From Spisula solida (Eukaryota > Mollusca > Bivalvia > Venerida > Mactridae): a stretch of 64,000 bases of DNA. The stretch lies in NCBI GenBank assembly GCA_947247005.1, contig OX365945.1, forward strand, positions 18,110,501 to 18,174,500. Direction: 5' to 3'. A model generated the notes under the pieces. That model searched no databases. It worked only from the letters and a program-made list of their open reading frames with translations, and had not been told where the DNA came from. Shown here in pieces: positions 1 through 12,590 of this stretch. Each line of letters starts with the position of its first letter. Position 1 is the first letter of the stretch. Both the position numbers and the translations under genes were made by a program.

Positions 1-514
1 GTGAGTAATATATATTATGTACATCATTGACACCACATACTCGTACTGCGCATGCGTGGGCGACATCTTGAATATATTTATAGACCATGGTACTTTCCCA
101 ATCAACGTATTTAAGCGAGACAAAATGCGTCAAGACTCAAAAAGTATGTTTGTAGCCGACTGATTACGTATGTCATTTTAGCTCATATACTAACGAATAT
201 GATAATAATACTATAATAATGAAGACTTTATTTTACGAGGAAACTTATTTGGCAATATAAAGACAATCTTCCATAAGATATGCAAAGAAAATAATGATAA
301 TACATATGTTGGCCCCTCCTACACAATTCTGATACAAGATCATGAACAAAATATTGAGTTGAAAATAAGGTTATTGAAAACTTTAACCCAGAAATATAAT
401 GAACTCTGCGAAATGCATTGAAATGAGTACATGTGGTGATTGGTACGCGTCAACGTGCAGTTCTGTAGTGGCACTAGTACGTGTATATCACTCATTAGAT
501 TGATCATTTTTTAG

Positions 515-3500
515 ATAAAGACAAGAAACCAGCACAGCCACTGGACATGAGTCAGAAAATATACCTAGCTGTGTGTGAACGCAATGGAATTCCACCGCGG
601 AAACGTTTGGTCAAAGGCTTAGCTGAATCCACACTCGATGTCCGGAATTTCCTCCTAGTTCCGGAAGATATCAAAGCGCTATCAACGGCACTAACGGTAA
701 CAATAAGTAGCATTTGTTGACAGTTGAATAATACCAGTATAACATGTGTATCATCTACGTCAATAAACAGTCAATTTTATTTGAATAAATTGCTTGTGTA
801 AATACCGCTATATTGATAGGTGGCCAGCGCATTGATTGGTGATAATGATTGGGCAAAAGGGGTTGAACAATTCAGTACTTGGTTCCATTCACGAAGTTTA
901 ATTAACGTGCGTGGTTTCATTGTAGGCGGTGTACTTTCATTTGCTATTTGTCCATTTTTATTTATTATAAAAAAACAAAAGGCCGCCTTAAAATATCCGG
1001 AAACGGGAACGTATTCATTTCTAGATACAATGTACGGATAGTTTAGTATCGCGTACGGGTCAAAAGGTAGTGCGAAGCAGTCTATAGATATACAATGGTA
1101 TTGGCTGTTCTTACTCAATCCTAACATTCGCAAGTTTTTGCTTAAAAGTACATGGTTTTAATCGGTGGATTGCGTTGTTTACTTATTTGTTTTGTTATGA
1201 GGTCATTGAGCACGTAATGATACACGAATGTGTAACGTTCATTATAATGTGTTGCTTTTATTATCAGATATCCACAAGGAAGGTGAACGTCTGATTTATA
1301 GGTTTATTCATTTTAAATGATGCTTTATTATTTGTTCTTTTGACTTTTCAGTCCAATATGTGTGTATCTTCAATCAATTTATGTGGTAACTCTATAGGCA
1401 GAGAGGGAGTCGAATATTTAGTTGAAATGCTGGAAGAAAATATGACTATAACTGAACTTGTAAGTACTGTTTCAGGGTCTTGTACTTAAAAAATCTCACT
1501 GACCATGATCGAGGGTGGACAGCTGAAATCATGTAGGTTACCATGGAAACCAAGATGGTGTCAACAGTTCCCATCATTTTTTAGAACACACTAAGTCTTA
1601 ATCTAACCATTCTAACTTGTATGTACAAACACATAGCAATTTTAATGTGTGTAATAATTGAAGTACCGATATAGAGCTCCAAAATGATATATGTGTGTCA
1701 AGGTCATTTAATGTTGAGGTCAATGTCATTTAGAGGTCAAAAGGCCAACAATGAGTAAAAACTGTGTTACGTTAAACTATTCACTTACTTACTTGTACTG
1801 TGTAACCTGTCTCAAGCATCTTGTTATATACAATGTATGTTCTTGCTTTGTTAACTTAATACAACTGATTGTTAGCTGTGTGTGCTTGTGTAGAAATAAA
1901 CAATTCAATAATAAAGCATTCAAAACCTGTGATTTAATGCATGAACCTTTATTTCAATACCCGATAAACCTTGGTAGTTAACACGAATACTCATTAAGTC
2001 TATAAACGTCAATAAATATAATAGGTTACTAGAAGCTATGCACCCCCTGGGTATATTTAATGAGATGAACAGTGTTCAAAAGATTGTCAAGTCTGTGTAA
2101 GGCAACCAATTAAATTTGTATTTTGTCATTTCGTTAAAACATGCTTAATTGTAGTTAAATATCATGAAACTAGTTTATTTCTTTAAAAAAAAGTTTTCGT
2201 ATATTTTGTGCATTTAAAAATCGATTAAAAAAAAAATAATTCGGCCAAGAAAAGCAGCATCCAACTGACTAAAAAGCAAACAAGAGCCGTCAGTGACGGG
2301 TGATGCTCCCCATGGGATGTTTGTCACAGAAAAAATACTCCAGAATATGCAAAAGAGAGTTATGTTCTTTAAGCCATTGCACTTTCCCTCAATGGGATCT
2401 ATTTACCTATGAGATTTCAAATTGATATCTCTAATACTGTTGAGTTATTGCATAGACAGGAATTAGGTATGAAAAATAACAGAGGGGAATAACTCAAAAA
2501 ATATGCAATGAAGAGTCATGGTTCTTGTGCACTGCACTGCCATTCAATGAGATATATTCACCTATGAAGTTTCAAATTGATATCTCAAATACTGTTGGAG
2601 TTATGGCCCGGACAAGAATTAAGTATGAATAAAGTATGAAAAATAACAAAGGGCAATTACTCCAAAAATAGGTTATGTAGAGTTGTGGTTCTTGAGCACT
2701 GCACTTCTACTCATTGAGATTTATCCACCTATGAAGTTTCATGATCATACCTCACATACTTTTTGAGTTAGGCTCCGGACAAAAGCTAAGTATGAAAAAA
2801 ACCCAAAGGGCAATAACTCCAAAAAAAGGTTATGTAGAGTTGTGGTTCTTAAGCACTGCACTTCTACTCATTGAGATCTATCAACCTATGAAGTGTCATG
2901 ATGATATCTCACATACTTTTTGAGTTAGGCTCCGGACAAAAATATTCGGACGGAACGACGGACGGACGGACGGACAAAGCGGCAACTATATGCTCCCCCG
3001 AATTTTCGGGGAGCATAAAAAGGCTCAAGAACAAACAAAAAAGGAAAAAGAACAAAAATCCTTATAAAACACTATGGACAATGTTGTATTTGTACCACAC
3101 AACTGAATGGACACATAAATACATGTAAATGAGTTAAAATGATATGCTTTTATCATCCACACAATTTATGAATCGCCTACTAAAATATCTCATTGTAAAA
3201 TATCAATATATAAAGCTTGGTACATGTTCTGTTATTATTACATGGCCTTCATGTTTTTTTGTAGAATTTATCAAACACCAAGATAGGTCTAGCTGAAATA
3301 TCATTGTTAGCAGAATTATTGTCGGAAAGTCTTACAATAACAACATTTGAGGCGGCAGGTATGACTTAACTTTTATTTTAATTATCCTTCATCATTATAC
3401 CAAGTCCATATTGCACATTGCTCGACCTGGTCTTAATTACCTCCCTGTATTGTTGATTATGCACAAAATTCAAAATCCGCAGTATGTCATTCTGTGCGGG

Positions 3501-6500
3501 GAGAGTATGAAGGCTTGCCTACAATATCCATTTTTGGGAGGCGATTAAGCCTCTCATTACTACCATTGCCCATTTCTTAATACAAAATTTAGACTGCTAT
3601 GTGAATCCGCATTCAAGTAGTTCCAGAAACTGTCAACATTCCCAATACTGCTACATATTTTTCTCCAAATTTTTTAACTGATTTAAGCCAGTCAGCAACA
3701 TTTGTTTATTCTAAGATCAAAAATTATTGTGAAACTGTTCGTTAAATCGATATTTTGGCCAAAAAAATCATTACACCGGCTGATACCGAACTTGTTACAT
3801 AGTACGAAAATGACGTGTTCATCAAATGTCCCGGCTGTAAAGCTATTTTTAGAAACTTCAGACTACGGTCAAGTGATGGTTTCATCAATGAATCGTATAC
3901 GGTCTGCAAAGTACTGTCATGCAATCATATGGTGTCGCTGTACTAGCTAGCCGCTTTCTATAGACTGTCTCCCGCTGTGAGGGAAGTGATTACAAGACGG
4001 TACTGTAGAATCTGATAAATAGACGCGTAGTATTATTTTAAAGCCTCTTTTGATATACGCATTCAATACACGTATTACATATAAATTAATATGCACCTTT
4101 TAACAATTATTTAGATACCCAACATGCCTATATAGTCACATATGCCTATTTTGACATTCAAGACAATATCGGCAGTAAGAAAACGAACATTAAACGTGTA
4201 AAGTCGGTTTAAGCTTTAGTAGCAGCAACCAGATCGCCTCCCACCTTTACTCTCAGTGCTTTGATTGAGGATATGAATGGTTCGCTCTATGTCTAACTCG
4301 TGGGCGACTAGGCGTAACTGTCGTTTCTGTATGACTTTGGATTGTCTGTGTTATACATTATTTACAAGGTGTTGCATCAATCGTGCATTGGTATATGGTT
4401 ACATATAATACGGCAGTGGAACTTTTGAAAAAATTTTACTACGGTAACTCATGATTATTAGTTAGTATAAAAAATAATCCTCAAGTTTGGTTTAAACATA
4501 GTTTATTTGCATTAAAAGATAATTCACAGGTATGGTATCATTTGCACATTTTTGTACTATAAAAATATTGCAAAGCAACCAAAAAAGGATGTAACCATGT
4601 GATCAAAATTCAACTACTTATAGGGGTATTTTATGGTACAAACATTGCAATATGATAACATTGTATTATTGTTCTAACATTTTAATTGGAGGAAAAGGAA
4701 ATGAAAATCAATACGTTTATTCACCAAGGCACATACTAGTACATTATTTTGACAAAAATATTGGAACTGGTGGTCAATAAGTTTCTAACATAAAGTTCAT
4801 ATAAAAAACATTTAAAATTTGTAAAAATATCATTTTTGACCAAAAATGTTGTTGAGCCCTTATGGCGTTTAACCGACGATATAGTATCTATTAAAATAAG
4901 ACATTAAAAAAGAGAAATGCAACGAATGTGTAAGACATTTGATCACTGTTGTAGGTAACAATTTAGATGACGACTGTGCCAAATGTATCGCCGAAGCTTT
5001 GAAGGTGAGTGGAGTTTGAATTCGTCCCATTTATAAATGTACACTGTGCTAGTACATTGTGACTACGTTTTGTTAATTAACTCGTGTAAACTTATGCTCT
5101 TTTGTGTGAAAAATGTGTCATCAAACTGTGAACACATGGATTACCTTGATGATGCTAGGGATTCGATTCTCACCATGAGTTTGCATAATGAGGAAGCTAT
5201 CCTGATCGATGGGAAATGTGTAATTCGGGGCTAGCGATTAGCTTTGTTATTGAAATAAGGTTAAACAAATGCTATATTAAGCTTGTCTTTATTTCGGATT
5301 TCTCTGGGAAATCAATGAGTAAGAAGTTGGAAGTTTGGGATTACACAGAGCCGATGACAGTAGGGTCACTTGGGATCACCCTACTACAAAATTTAATGCA
5401 GAATATGTCACTGCATAGCCTGGAGATATGTGACTTGAAGACCGATTCGTATCTATTCCACATTAAATTAAAACATATGAACAAATACAGGCAATAACAA
5501 CATCCCCAAAATCTACATATTAGTAAAATATCTTTATTCAAGATAGAAATCAGCGATGTAGTGTCAACCCGAGCACACAAGTGAAATTTGCATTAATTAC
5601 GATAACAAGAAATTTGCAAAAGGGGTTATTGATTGAATATAAACGATTTCTTTATTTTTAAATGTTTGTTACTGTTAACCCGATTCTTTATTACAGTTCA
5701 ACAGAAAATTGAAGAAATTGAATTTAAGTAACAACAGTTTTCAAGAAGAAGGCGGGAAAATACTTGCCAAATCAATAGGTATGTATTTATGAATACAGTG
5801 TTTATAATAAAATGAGGCCACAAGTGGCGGTCCAAACATCTTTTGGAGTTAACCGGCCGCGCCAAGTCATACCATGTTGTGAAAATTTGACGGCGATGTC
5901 TATTTTCTTCCACCAGTTGAGAAGTTGCTGCTTCCTAATGGATGGGTGAGTTAGTACTGGTTATGATACAGTCCAGGAAAACAGGTTAGGTGAATTGGCG
6001 GCCGTTTGTATAACTGAAAAAATGTTGAGAATTAAAGTTGGCGCTCATTAATTGCACAAGATGACTTATTGTTGGCAGGAGTCATCTGTACATGAAAACA
6101 GGTTAGGTGAATTGGCGGCCGTTTGTATAACTGAAAAAATGTTGAGAATTAAAGTTGGCGCTCATTCATTGCACAAGATGACTTATTGTTGGCAGGAGTC
6201 ATCTGTACATAATTCAAGTCTATCTTGGCTATGATGGTACTGTATTATCGAGCGACATAATAACAGTTCATTCTGGTCACTTACCGTAGGTAGTAGTATC
6301 TCACTTAGCACTCAATGTATTAATGCAATTATTTAATACTTTCCAGAAACAAACGACTCCATCACTGAGTTAGATATGAGTTGGAACCATATACGATTGA
6401 TGGGCGCAGTAGCTTGGGGAGATGCTCTTTATGTAAGATTTAAATCAGTTACTGGAATATTTACATGTACAAAAACTCGGCTGGTTTATGGTACGAAACT

Positions 6501-8441
6501 GAAAAGTTTAATGAGCTGTATCAAGCTATAATTACTGATTCTAACGCAAATCAATGTCGGGTGTCATGAAAAATTAAGAAGCGGATAGGAATATAATAAA
6601 CATACTTACTTATCCTCTTCGTGCCGGCTGGCACATAAGGCTGCTACCAGAGTTCTTCATATATCGGAATATAAATCTAGCTATTAGTGTATTATGAGTC
6701 TTGCCTCTTTTGTTTTACCAACGGTATAGGTATACGAATGTGTATATGTTCCGGATAACTTTCGGAAACAATGTAGATCGTACTCGCAGAGTCCATTAAA
6801 TCTGCCATTTTTGTCTATTTTTCAGAGAAACGAAGAGCTACGTTATTTAAATCTTTCATGGAATGGTTTTGGTGATGAAGGCGGCGCAGCTATAGGAGAA
6901 GCATTAGAAGAAAATAAAACATTATTGAAACTTGAATTATCGAATAATAGAATAGGGATAGATGGTTGCAAAGGTCTTTCTAGAGGCGTTTGTCTAAATA
7001 CGACATTGCAATTTTTATCGGTGAGTTACAATGACAGTCAATTTATACATGTATGTATAATTGTGTTTCAATTAAAAATATACTAAGTCCATTTCATACT
7101 AGTATATTGATTTTTTTCAAATTAGGTTTTTATGCTACATAGTCCGTACTGCGCAAATGATAACTTGTAAGTCAATTTGATGCTTAACGTATTGAAATGG
7201 TTACTCATGTGATGTACATGTGATCTGGTTCTAGTAGACACTTTCCAGTACAAAGATGTTTTACAGCCAATTGTGTAGACCTTGACGCAGATAACCCATT
7301 TGGCTAGATATGAGGTATCATAGTTCGTGACATCGGGTAGAATTTGTAGGAGATGGAATATCTGTTCTATAAACCAGTTTGACCAAGTATTGCATTAAGC
7401 CAGCTCTAACTAAAGAGAGATATCATTGAAGATCAATGTTTATATATTTTAGCTCAGCAAAAACCCACTGACAACACAGGGTTCAACGTTGTTACTTAAT
7501 TCAATCAATGACAATGGAGAGTCTAAACTTCGGACTCTTCTGCTAGAAGTAAGTACTCACAGGAAGTTAGGAACAGGGTAACTAATTGGTGGATCACCAA
7601 AAACAAAATGCTATTTATAAGCCTAACCCCCACACTGGCTCTAGTTGAGGGATTTTATCAGAAACGGGACTATTCTGAGATTCAAACATACCACTTCTAC
7701 TCTTAAAGTCGAGTTCTTAACCACTCTGCCACGGGATACTATTTTAGAACATTTGTTACCGTCTGTCATTAATTATGTGCTACTTATTCTTCTCGTCAAG
7801 TCTGCCCTAACTTCCTCAAACAAATTAATGTTAGAATATCTTTGTCACCCGACATATTTCCGGATTGGGGGTATGTTATATTCATCCTCGATACTTGCTG
7901 TGGTCTGTATATTCATGGCAGTTGTTAACAGACTGCCATATAAAAACATCTTGCGCAAAACATCGAACAATCCGCTGATAACAAACGAACCAAATAGTTA
8001 TAAATAACACGCAATGCAGTTGATAATGTAGATGATCTATATATACTAATTCATCTTTTTGCATATTAAGTTTTATTTGATCAAATTTGTTTTTCCAAGC
8101 TGGTTCAAGCAGTTACTTCCCTTGGCATATAGAAGTTTTGTTTAAAGTTGCACTCGTAACCAGTCTATTATACATGTTCTGTGCAGAATTTGGTGAAATT
8201 CCAGCCCCTTTTGACGAACAAGATTAGTCCATATTGAATGATCAAATTAGAGATATGACTAACCAAATATTAATTTCAGGGTATACAAGTCACACAAGAC
8301 ACAGATGGTATACTGGAAGAAATTGTAGAACAATTTGAAGATTTCAAACTGGTGCATGGTGGGTACGTTATATCACCTGACATACTTACCATAAAACCAC
8401 CACCACCAGAGGAGAAAAAATGCCGCAGCAGTAAAAGCTAA
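515..8441 (+). CDS. Leucine-rich repeat protein, LRRC74A/B-like (3' nine exons)
   Basis: Nine exons join in one frame: 515-696, 1352-1459, 3265-3358, 4955-5004, 5697-5778, 6347-6432, 6826-7020, 7453-7548 and 8280-8441 (stop TAA 8439-8441). Every junction has AG acceptors and GT donors and the phases match, giving about 351 residues. The product is a run of ribonuclease-inhibitor-type LRRs of about 28 residues with LxxLxLSxNxIGxxG cores (for example LRYLNLSWNGFGDEGG and LKLELSNNRIGIDG). The DMSWNHIRLMGAVA repeat and the non-LRR tail resemble LRRC74A/B. The tail is acidic and proline-rich, ending in KPPPPEEKK then CRSSKS. The first residues (IYLAVCERNGIPP) are the usual pre-LRR segment, so the start codon lies left of the window; bases 1-6 (GTGAGT) could be the donor of the preceding exon. 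No break was seen. Function in molluscs is unknown; LRRs suggest protein binding. I am confident of the LRR family and moderately confident of the LRRC74 assignment. Confidence 0.9.
2279..3016 (+). mobile_element. Pearl-type non-autonomous Helitron-like element, family A (copy 1)
   Basis: It lies in intron 2 of the LRR gene. The head is AACAAGAGCCGTCAGTGACG, followed by GATGCTCCCC. The core is four to five diverged units of about 150 bp (ending near GTATGAAAAATAAC, then GGGCAATAACTCC). The tail has a GACG/GGAC microsatellite (about 2950-2976) and a strong hairpin ATGCTCCCC...GGGGAGCAT (about 2990-3016). The same head, core and tail recur at 12591-17920 and, inverted, at 53591-55628. No coding capacity. 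Assignment to pearl/Helentron-associated elements is inferred from architecture. Confidence 0.75.
5977..6210. repeat. 117-bp tandem duplication in an LRR-gene intron
   Basis: Two nearly identical copies of a 117-bp unit (5977-6093 and 6094-6210) lie in the intron between the exons at 5697-5778 and 6347-6432. The unit begins GAAAACAGGTTAGGTGAATT. The near identity implies a recent duplication. It makes a spurious small ORF in the second copy. Confidence 0.9.
7665..7740 (-). repeat. Degenerate tRNA-like sequence (SINE head or tRNA pseudogene)
   Basis: Read on the minus strand this has an A-box-like TGGCAGAGTGGTTAAG and a decayed B-box GTTTGAATCTC, spaced as in a class II (Leu/Ser-like) tRNA. 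The flanking stem (CCCGTGG) and B-box are imperfect, so it is more likely a SINE head or pseudogene than a working tRNA. It lies in the last intron of the LRR gene. Confidence 0.5.
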
Positions 8442-10129
8442 CGTGGTCTGGTGACAAACACATAGAACAGTTAACAATGTGTTAGATCAGAATGAATTAA
8501 TTCCTATGTTATCATCTCAGTCCAGCTCCTAGTCCTTTATTTGGCAATGCCCACCCAACGTTTTAATTTACCTCAAAGATAAAAGCTAATGTCAACTCAG
8601 CCTTGCAACGTGTCCATGATCACTTTTTGGACACCTTTTGTAGCTGGAGGGCCCATGTGTTACGTACGACAGCCGTGAGACCATTCTACAACTGCCGTAC
8701 AAAATAATGACACTGCAATATGGGCTCAACATCGAAAAACAATTCTAGGCATGACGATTTTCTTTTTACCAGCGATTTGCCTATAAGGCAATAATTTTCC
8801 TACTCCTTCATGTGACGTGCGGTACAGCTGTACGGGCACCGTACTGCATTCTTGCTATGTCTGTGATCTGTCTGGCGGCTTTGTCCGTGGTCTGACTGTA
8901 ATTTCAAATCTGTACGTAGCTAATTGTACGACCAAATATTGTATAACTGATGTGACACAGGTTTTAGTGACTTTCCAGTTTCAAATAATGTATCGATTTG
9001 ACGGTAGAAAACTAACTAGCAAGAGTCCCAGAAGACGGTCAAAAACTAGCAAGAGTCCAATAAGACGGTGAAAAACCAGCAACAAACCCTCTCCCGTTTT
9101 GTAAAAATTAAATGACATAGTAATTAATTTATAACGGTTGCATGTGACTACTTGATGGTTAAACTGTGATGTTCAAGCTTATTAATTGTATTGATAAAAT
9201 GTGTTGTATTGTGATAAGGATAGGCGGGCGTTTCTGTTACAATATTGATGTTTTGTTATTGGATTTCGCGCATCCGTTTGCACTGAAGCTTGTATTATAC
9301 GTACAGCTTGTGTTTTATTATTTCTTTGTTTCTTTGTCACCAACTATTGGTGATACATGATAAGAGGTTTGTCATTGTGACGTCATAATTATTATATAAA
9401 ATGTCTTGTCCGTACATACCCAATGTTCGCTGTGGAGTTCACGAACTTGTAATTTGTCGACGTTTTTGTTTGAACATATTTAGATTCATTTTAAACATTT
9501 TGTGGAACAAAATTACCAATTTACCAATCACGCTCGAGTAACCTATGACAAATGGTAACCTATGTCAAATGTTTTGGTGGTACATACTCACCTATGTGTT
9601 CCATGCACAGGACTAAATATGCCAAATAGGTACACAAGTGTGTCCACATGTTCAAATAAAGACACCTTGTTGAATTTATACAATATCTTACTTACTATAT
9701 ATAAATAGTTTCTACATATGTAAATGTCAGCACCAGTATGTTTAAATACAGTGTACTAAGTAATTATAGCTTAAAAACCACAGCTTGCCCATACATAAAC
9801 GGTACGAAATTTTCAAAACCATGCATAAATATATATACGTAAGCAATTCACGCGCTGAAAACAATGACGTCAATTCTACGTATGCGCATTTCAGGGTCCC
9901 ACCGATGGCGATACACGATTTACAGGGACCAATTTCACTACCGGCTGCTAATTAATTTTCTGTACAATTCAAATTATGAATAAAAACTAAACTCGCAAAA
10001 AGCATGTTTTCTAGGTATTTGAAGGTCCTGGAATTAGGAGCTCATTTTTAAACACGACGTCGCGGCAAAATACAAATGCATCAACTGATTGTTTTTATGC
10101 TATACTCTTATGTTGATGTGAATATGTTT
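8442..10129. other. Intergenic sequence, no gene recognised
   Basis: AT-rich sequence downstream of the LRR gene. It holds a 30-bp unit repeated about 2.5 times at 9004-9082 (core CTAGCAAGAGTCC). Translated in one frame this gives an Arg/Ser-rich peptide, but the surrounding open frame is short and unsupported. No RNA gene was seen. Confidence 0.6.
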
Positions 10130-10198
10130 GTTGACCTGAAAAAAGTGATATTGACCGATGACGAAGTCAGAGGTCAATATCACTTTTTTCAGGTCAAC
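10130..10198. repeat. Perfect 27-bp inverted repeat (hairpin)
   Basis: The arms at 10130-10156 and 10172-10198 are exact reverse complements. They start GTTGACCTGAAAAAAGTGAT and flank a 15-base spacer that itself contains TGAC-GAA-GTCA. No mismatches were found in the arms. It is probably the core of a foldback/MITE element; no outer ends were identified. Confidence 0.9.
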
Positions 10199-10687
10199 TA
10201 TCTATATTAAAATATATACACCTCTCGTGCAGGCCGTCTAAGCCAATCAGAACCCTTGTTACATAATAGGTATACAATATTATATGTTTAGTGTGTCATA
10301 ACATATGCAGAGTCAACCGTCCATTGAGCCTCTGTAGATGTTATAACACGAAAAAGTATGCGTTAGTCCTACAAAATTCGAGTATCATAATATAAGTGTT
10401 TCGTATAATATAGTCTCTCTAGTTGAGCAATCACCTTGATTACAGTCAGTATTATAATCTACTAATGCATCTGTGACACTAGAGTCAATACTATGGAGAC
10501 CTCTCTATGTTTTGGAGCGTTCCATTGTTAAAATCATAAACCGTAAATTGGATTAAGTATTTATAAATCATTATTTGAGCGGAATTGTTACATTTATGTT
10601 TTACATTTAATAAATTTTATTTTTGAATATGTTGTTTTATTCTTCATAAACATATACAGACATATATTTATTATTCTTTCATTGTAT

Positions 10688-10893
10688 TATTACTCCAACG
10701 CGATAAATCGCAGTACAAAAACAAACACAAAATCCGCTATATTTATCGTTTCTGAATATTTATGAGCATGAAAACTTAATATGTTGTGCCAAATGTTTGA
10801 ATGCTTTCATGGGTAAGATTTTAATCCATAACAAAAATATTGGCAATATTGTGTTTGTTTTTGTACAGCAATTTATCGCGTTGAAGTTATACT
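10688..10893. mobile_element. MITE-like element with about 45-bp terminal inverted repeats
   Basis: The left end contains CAACGCGATAAATCGCAGTA followed by CAAAAACAAACACAA. The right end carries its reverse complement (TTGTGTTTGTTTTTGTACAG, then CAATTTATCGCGTTGAAG). The arms differ at only a few sites, and the interior of about 110 bp is non-coding. Exact ends and target-site duplication are uncertain. Confidence 0.7.
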
Positions 10894-11142
10894 CCACTAC
10901 CCACATGACATCTGAACCGTCATTTATGGTCTAGCTCGTGGTTACCTTGGTATTTGATCATTCAACCAAATGTGTCATATGTTGTTCATGGCCAACAGGG
11001 GTACCAAGTCTGAGCTAAAAAAGTTGTTTAGTTCAATCATTTGTTCTACCGATCTACCAACATGCATTTAGAAAAGAACCATAACTCCGGCAGTATACAG
11101 AAGATGATAGTTTGATTGTGTCTGTTAAGTATCATGGTGGCA

Positions 11143-11370
11143 TATACTGTAAAATCAATATGTTTCGAAGGAGTTGAATTTTCGTTGATTTCGTTGTTGG
11201 ACTCGACCACGAAATATAATCCCCACGATTCATCGACCTCTCAAATTCAGACACAGGTTTACCCTTTCATGTTTTGTAATCCACGAATTTACGACCGCAC
11301 GAAAATGCATTTTCATCAAAATCCACGAAATGTAAGACCCACGAAAATATGTGATTTTTCAGTAGACTAT
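11143..11370. mobile_element. MITE-like element rich in CCACGAA motifs
   Basis: The ends are inverted repeats: TACTGTAAAATCAATATGTT at the left, and at the right the reverse complement of TACTGAAAAATCACATATTT. The interior repeats CCACGAA(A/T) and related motifs several times. A 96-residue open frame across it is incidental. Confidence 0.55.
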
Positions 11371-12590
11371 ACCTTAAGGATTTCACACACTAATGGACAC
11401 TTTTGAAAATGTTTTCAATCATTATCTCATTTTAATATACATCATATATGACACTTGTTTTCAAAATTTGAAGAGATTTCACCGTCAGTTAAGGAAAATA
11501 TTCACGATTTTGTATTGTTGGAAATGCGGCCAAACTAGGCCTTTACGTTTAGAATACCAAGCTTTGGAAAAGAAATAAAATACACGTGCAATTTTTCATT
11601 TTCAAATTATTTGTTGATTAAAACAATTGAACAGACATTATACTAAACAAAAATGGTAAGTTTGTGGTATATCTATGAAACAAACAAAAAATAATTGCGA
11701 AAATCTCCCTCCCCCCTAAAATGTTGTTTTTCTGACAAAATAATATAAGTGCCCACATGCTTTCAGTAAATTCTGTGATTATGTCTAGGGACTATCTACA
11801 TAGTTATACCTTTAAAATCATGTACACTATTTTGGCAAACATATATAAAAAAAATTGAAAACTTTCACCGTCTAGTTATGGAATAAAACACTGCTGAAAT
11901 ATGGAAGGTGATCATGAAAACCGTCTCAAAACTTTACACCTTACACTACAATGCATGCATGCTGTGCCTGAAGTTGTAATAACTATCCAAGAACTTCATG
12001 CTTTAGGTAAAAGACAATAAATAGATGCTTGAACCTCTCTACAAACTTTACAAAATAATTAAATTCGAAAATGAAACACATATATACTAACGAGTGTCGT
12101 CATGGAAACCATATCGGAAGTTACTATTTCCAACTCATATATGTGTATTTTTTAGATAAATTCACTTCATTCTACACAATATTATGGTATTTTCTGGTGA
12201 AATACTGCTTATAATCAATTGAGCCCACAAACAATGAAATTTGGTTAACACTTTCGAAGTTTTGTCGCCTAGCAACGTTAGAATAACTTCTTAACCTCTC
12301 AAATATGGAGGATATGCAGTCTATTTTGGTTCAAAGAGCATATTTTGAGAATGTTTCTCTTTTATAAAGTAAATGTCATGAGTTTTACAAAAAAATAACG
12401 TTCATTATGTTTTGTTTCTTGAAACTGTTACCATGGCAAAAAACATTTCCCTCCAAAATGGTGAATAAAGTCTATTTTTCAAAATCACTGAACATAACTA
12501 TGCATACGTATGTGTTCACAGAATGGTCACTATAATGGAAACATGCATATAATAAAACAAATTTAGTTTGGTTGCCATGGTAATATTTTC

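Noticed and set aside
777..1133. 118-residue open frame, minus strand, overlapping a 73-residue plus frame
   Set aside because: Lies in intron 1 of the LRR gene on both strands; no motifs, no splice support.
5037..5580. Three overlapping open frames on both strands
   Set aside because: They sit in the intron between LRR exons 4955-5004 and 5697-5778 and have chance-like composition.
7665..7740. Functional tRNA gene
   Set aside because: B-box and acceptor stem are degenerate.
7645..8007. 120-residue open frame with hydrophobic stretches
   Set aside because: Starts inside the tRNA-like repeat and lies in the last LRR intron; no family resemblance.
8817..9071. Small Arg/Ser-rich protein
   Set aside because: The RS-like part is only a 30-bp nucleotide repeat; the rest of the frame lacks any coding signal.
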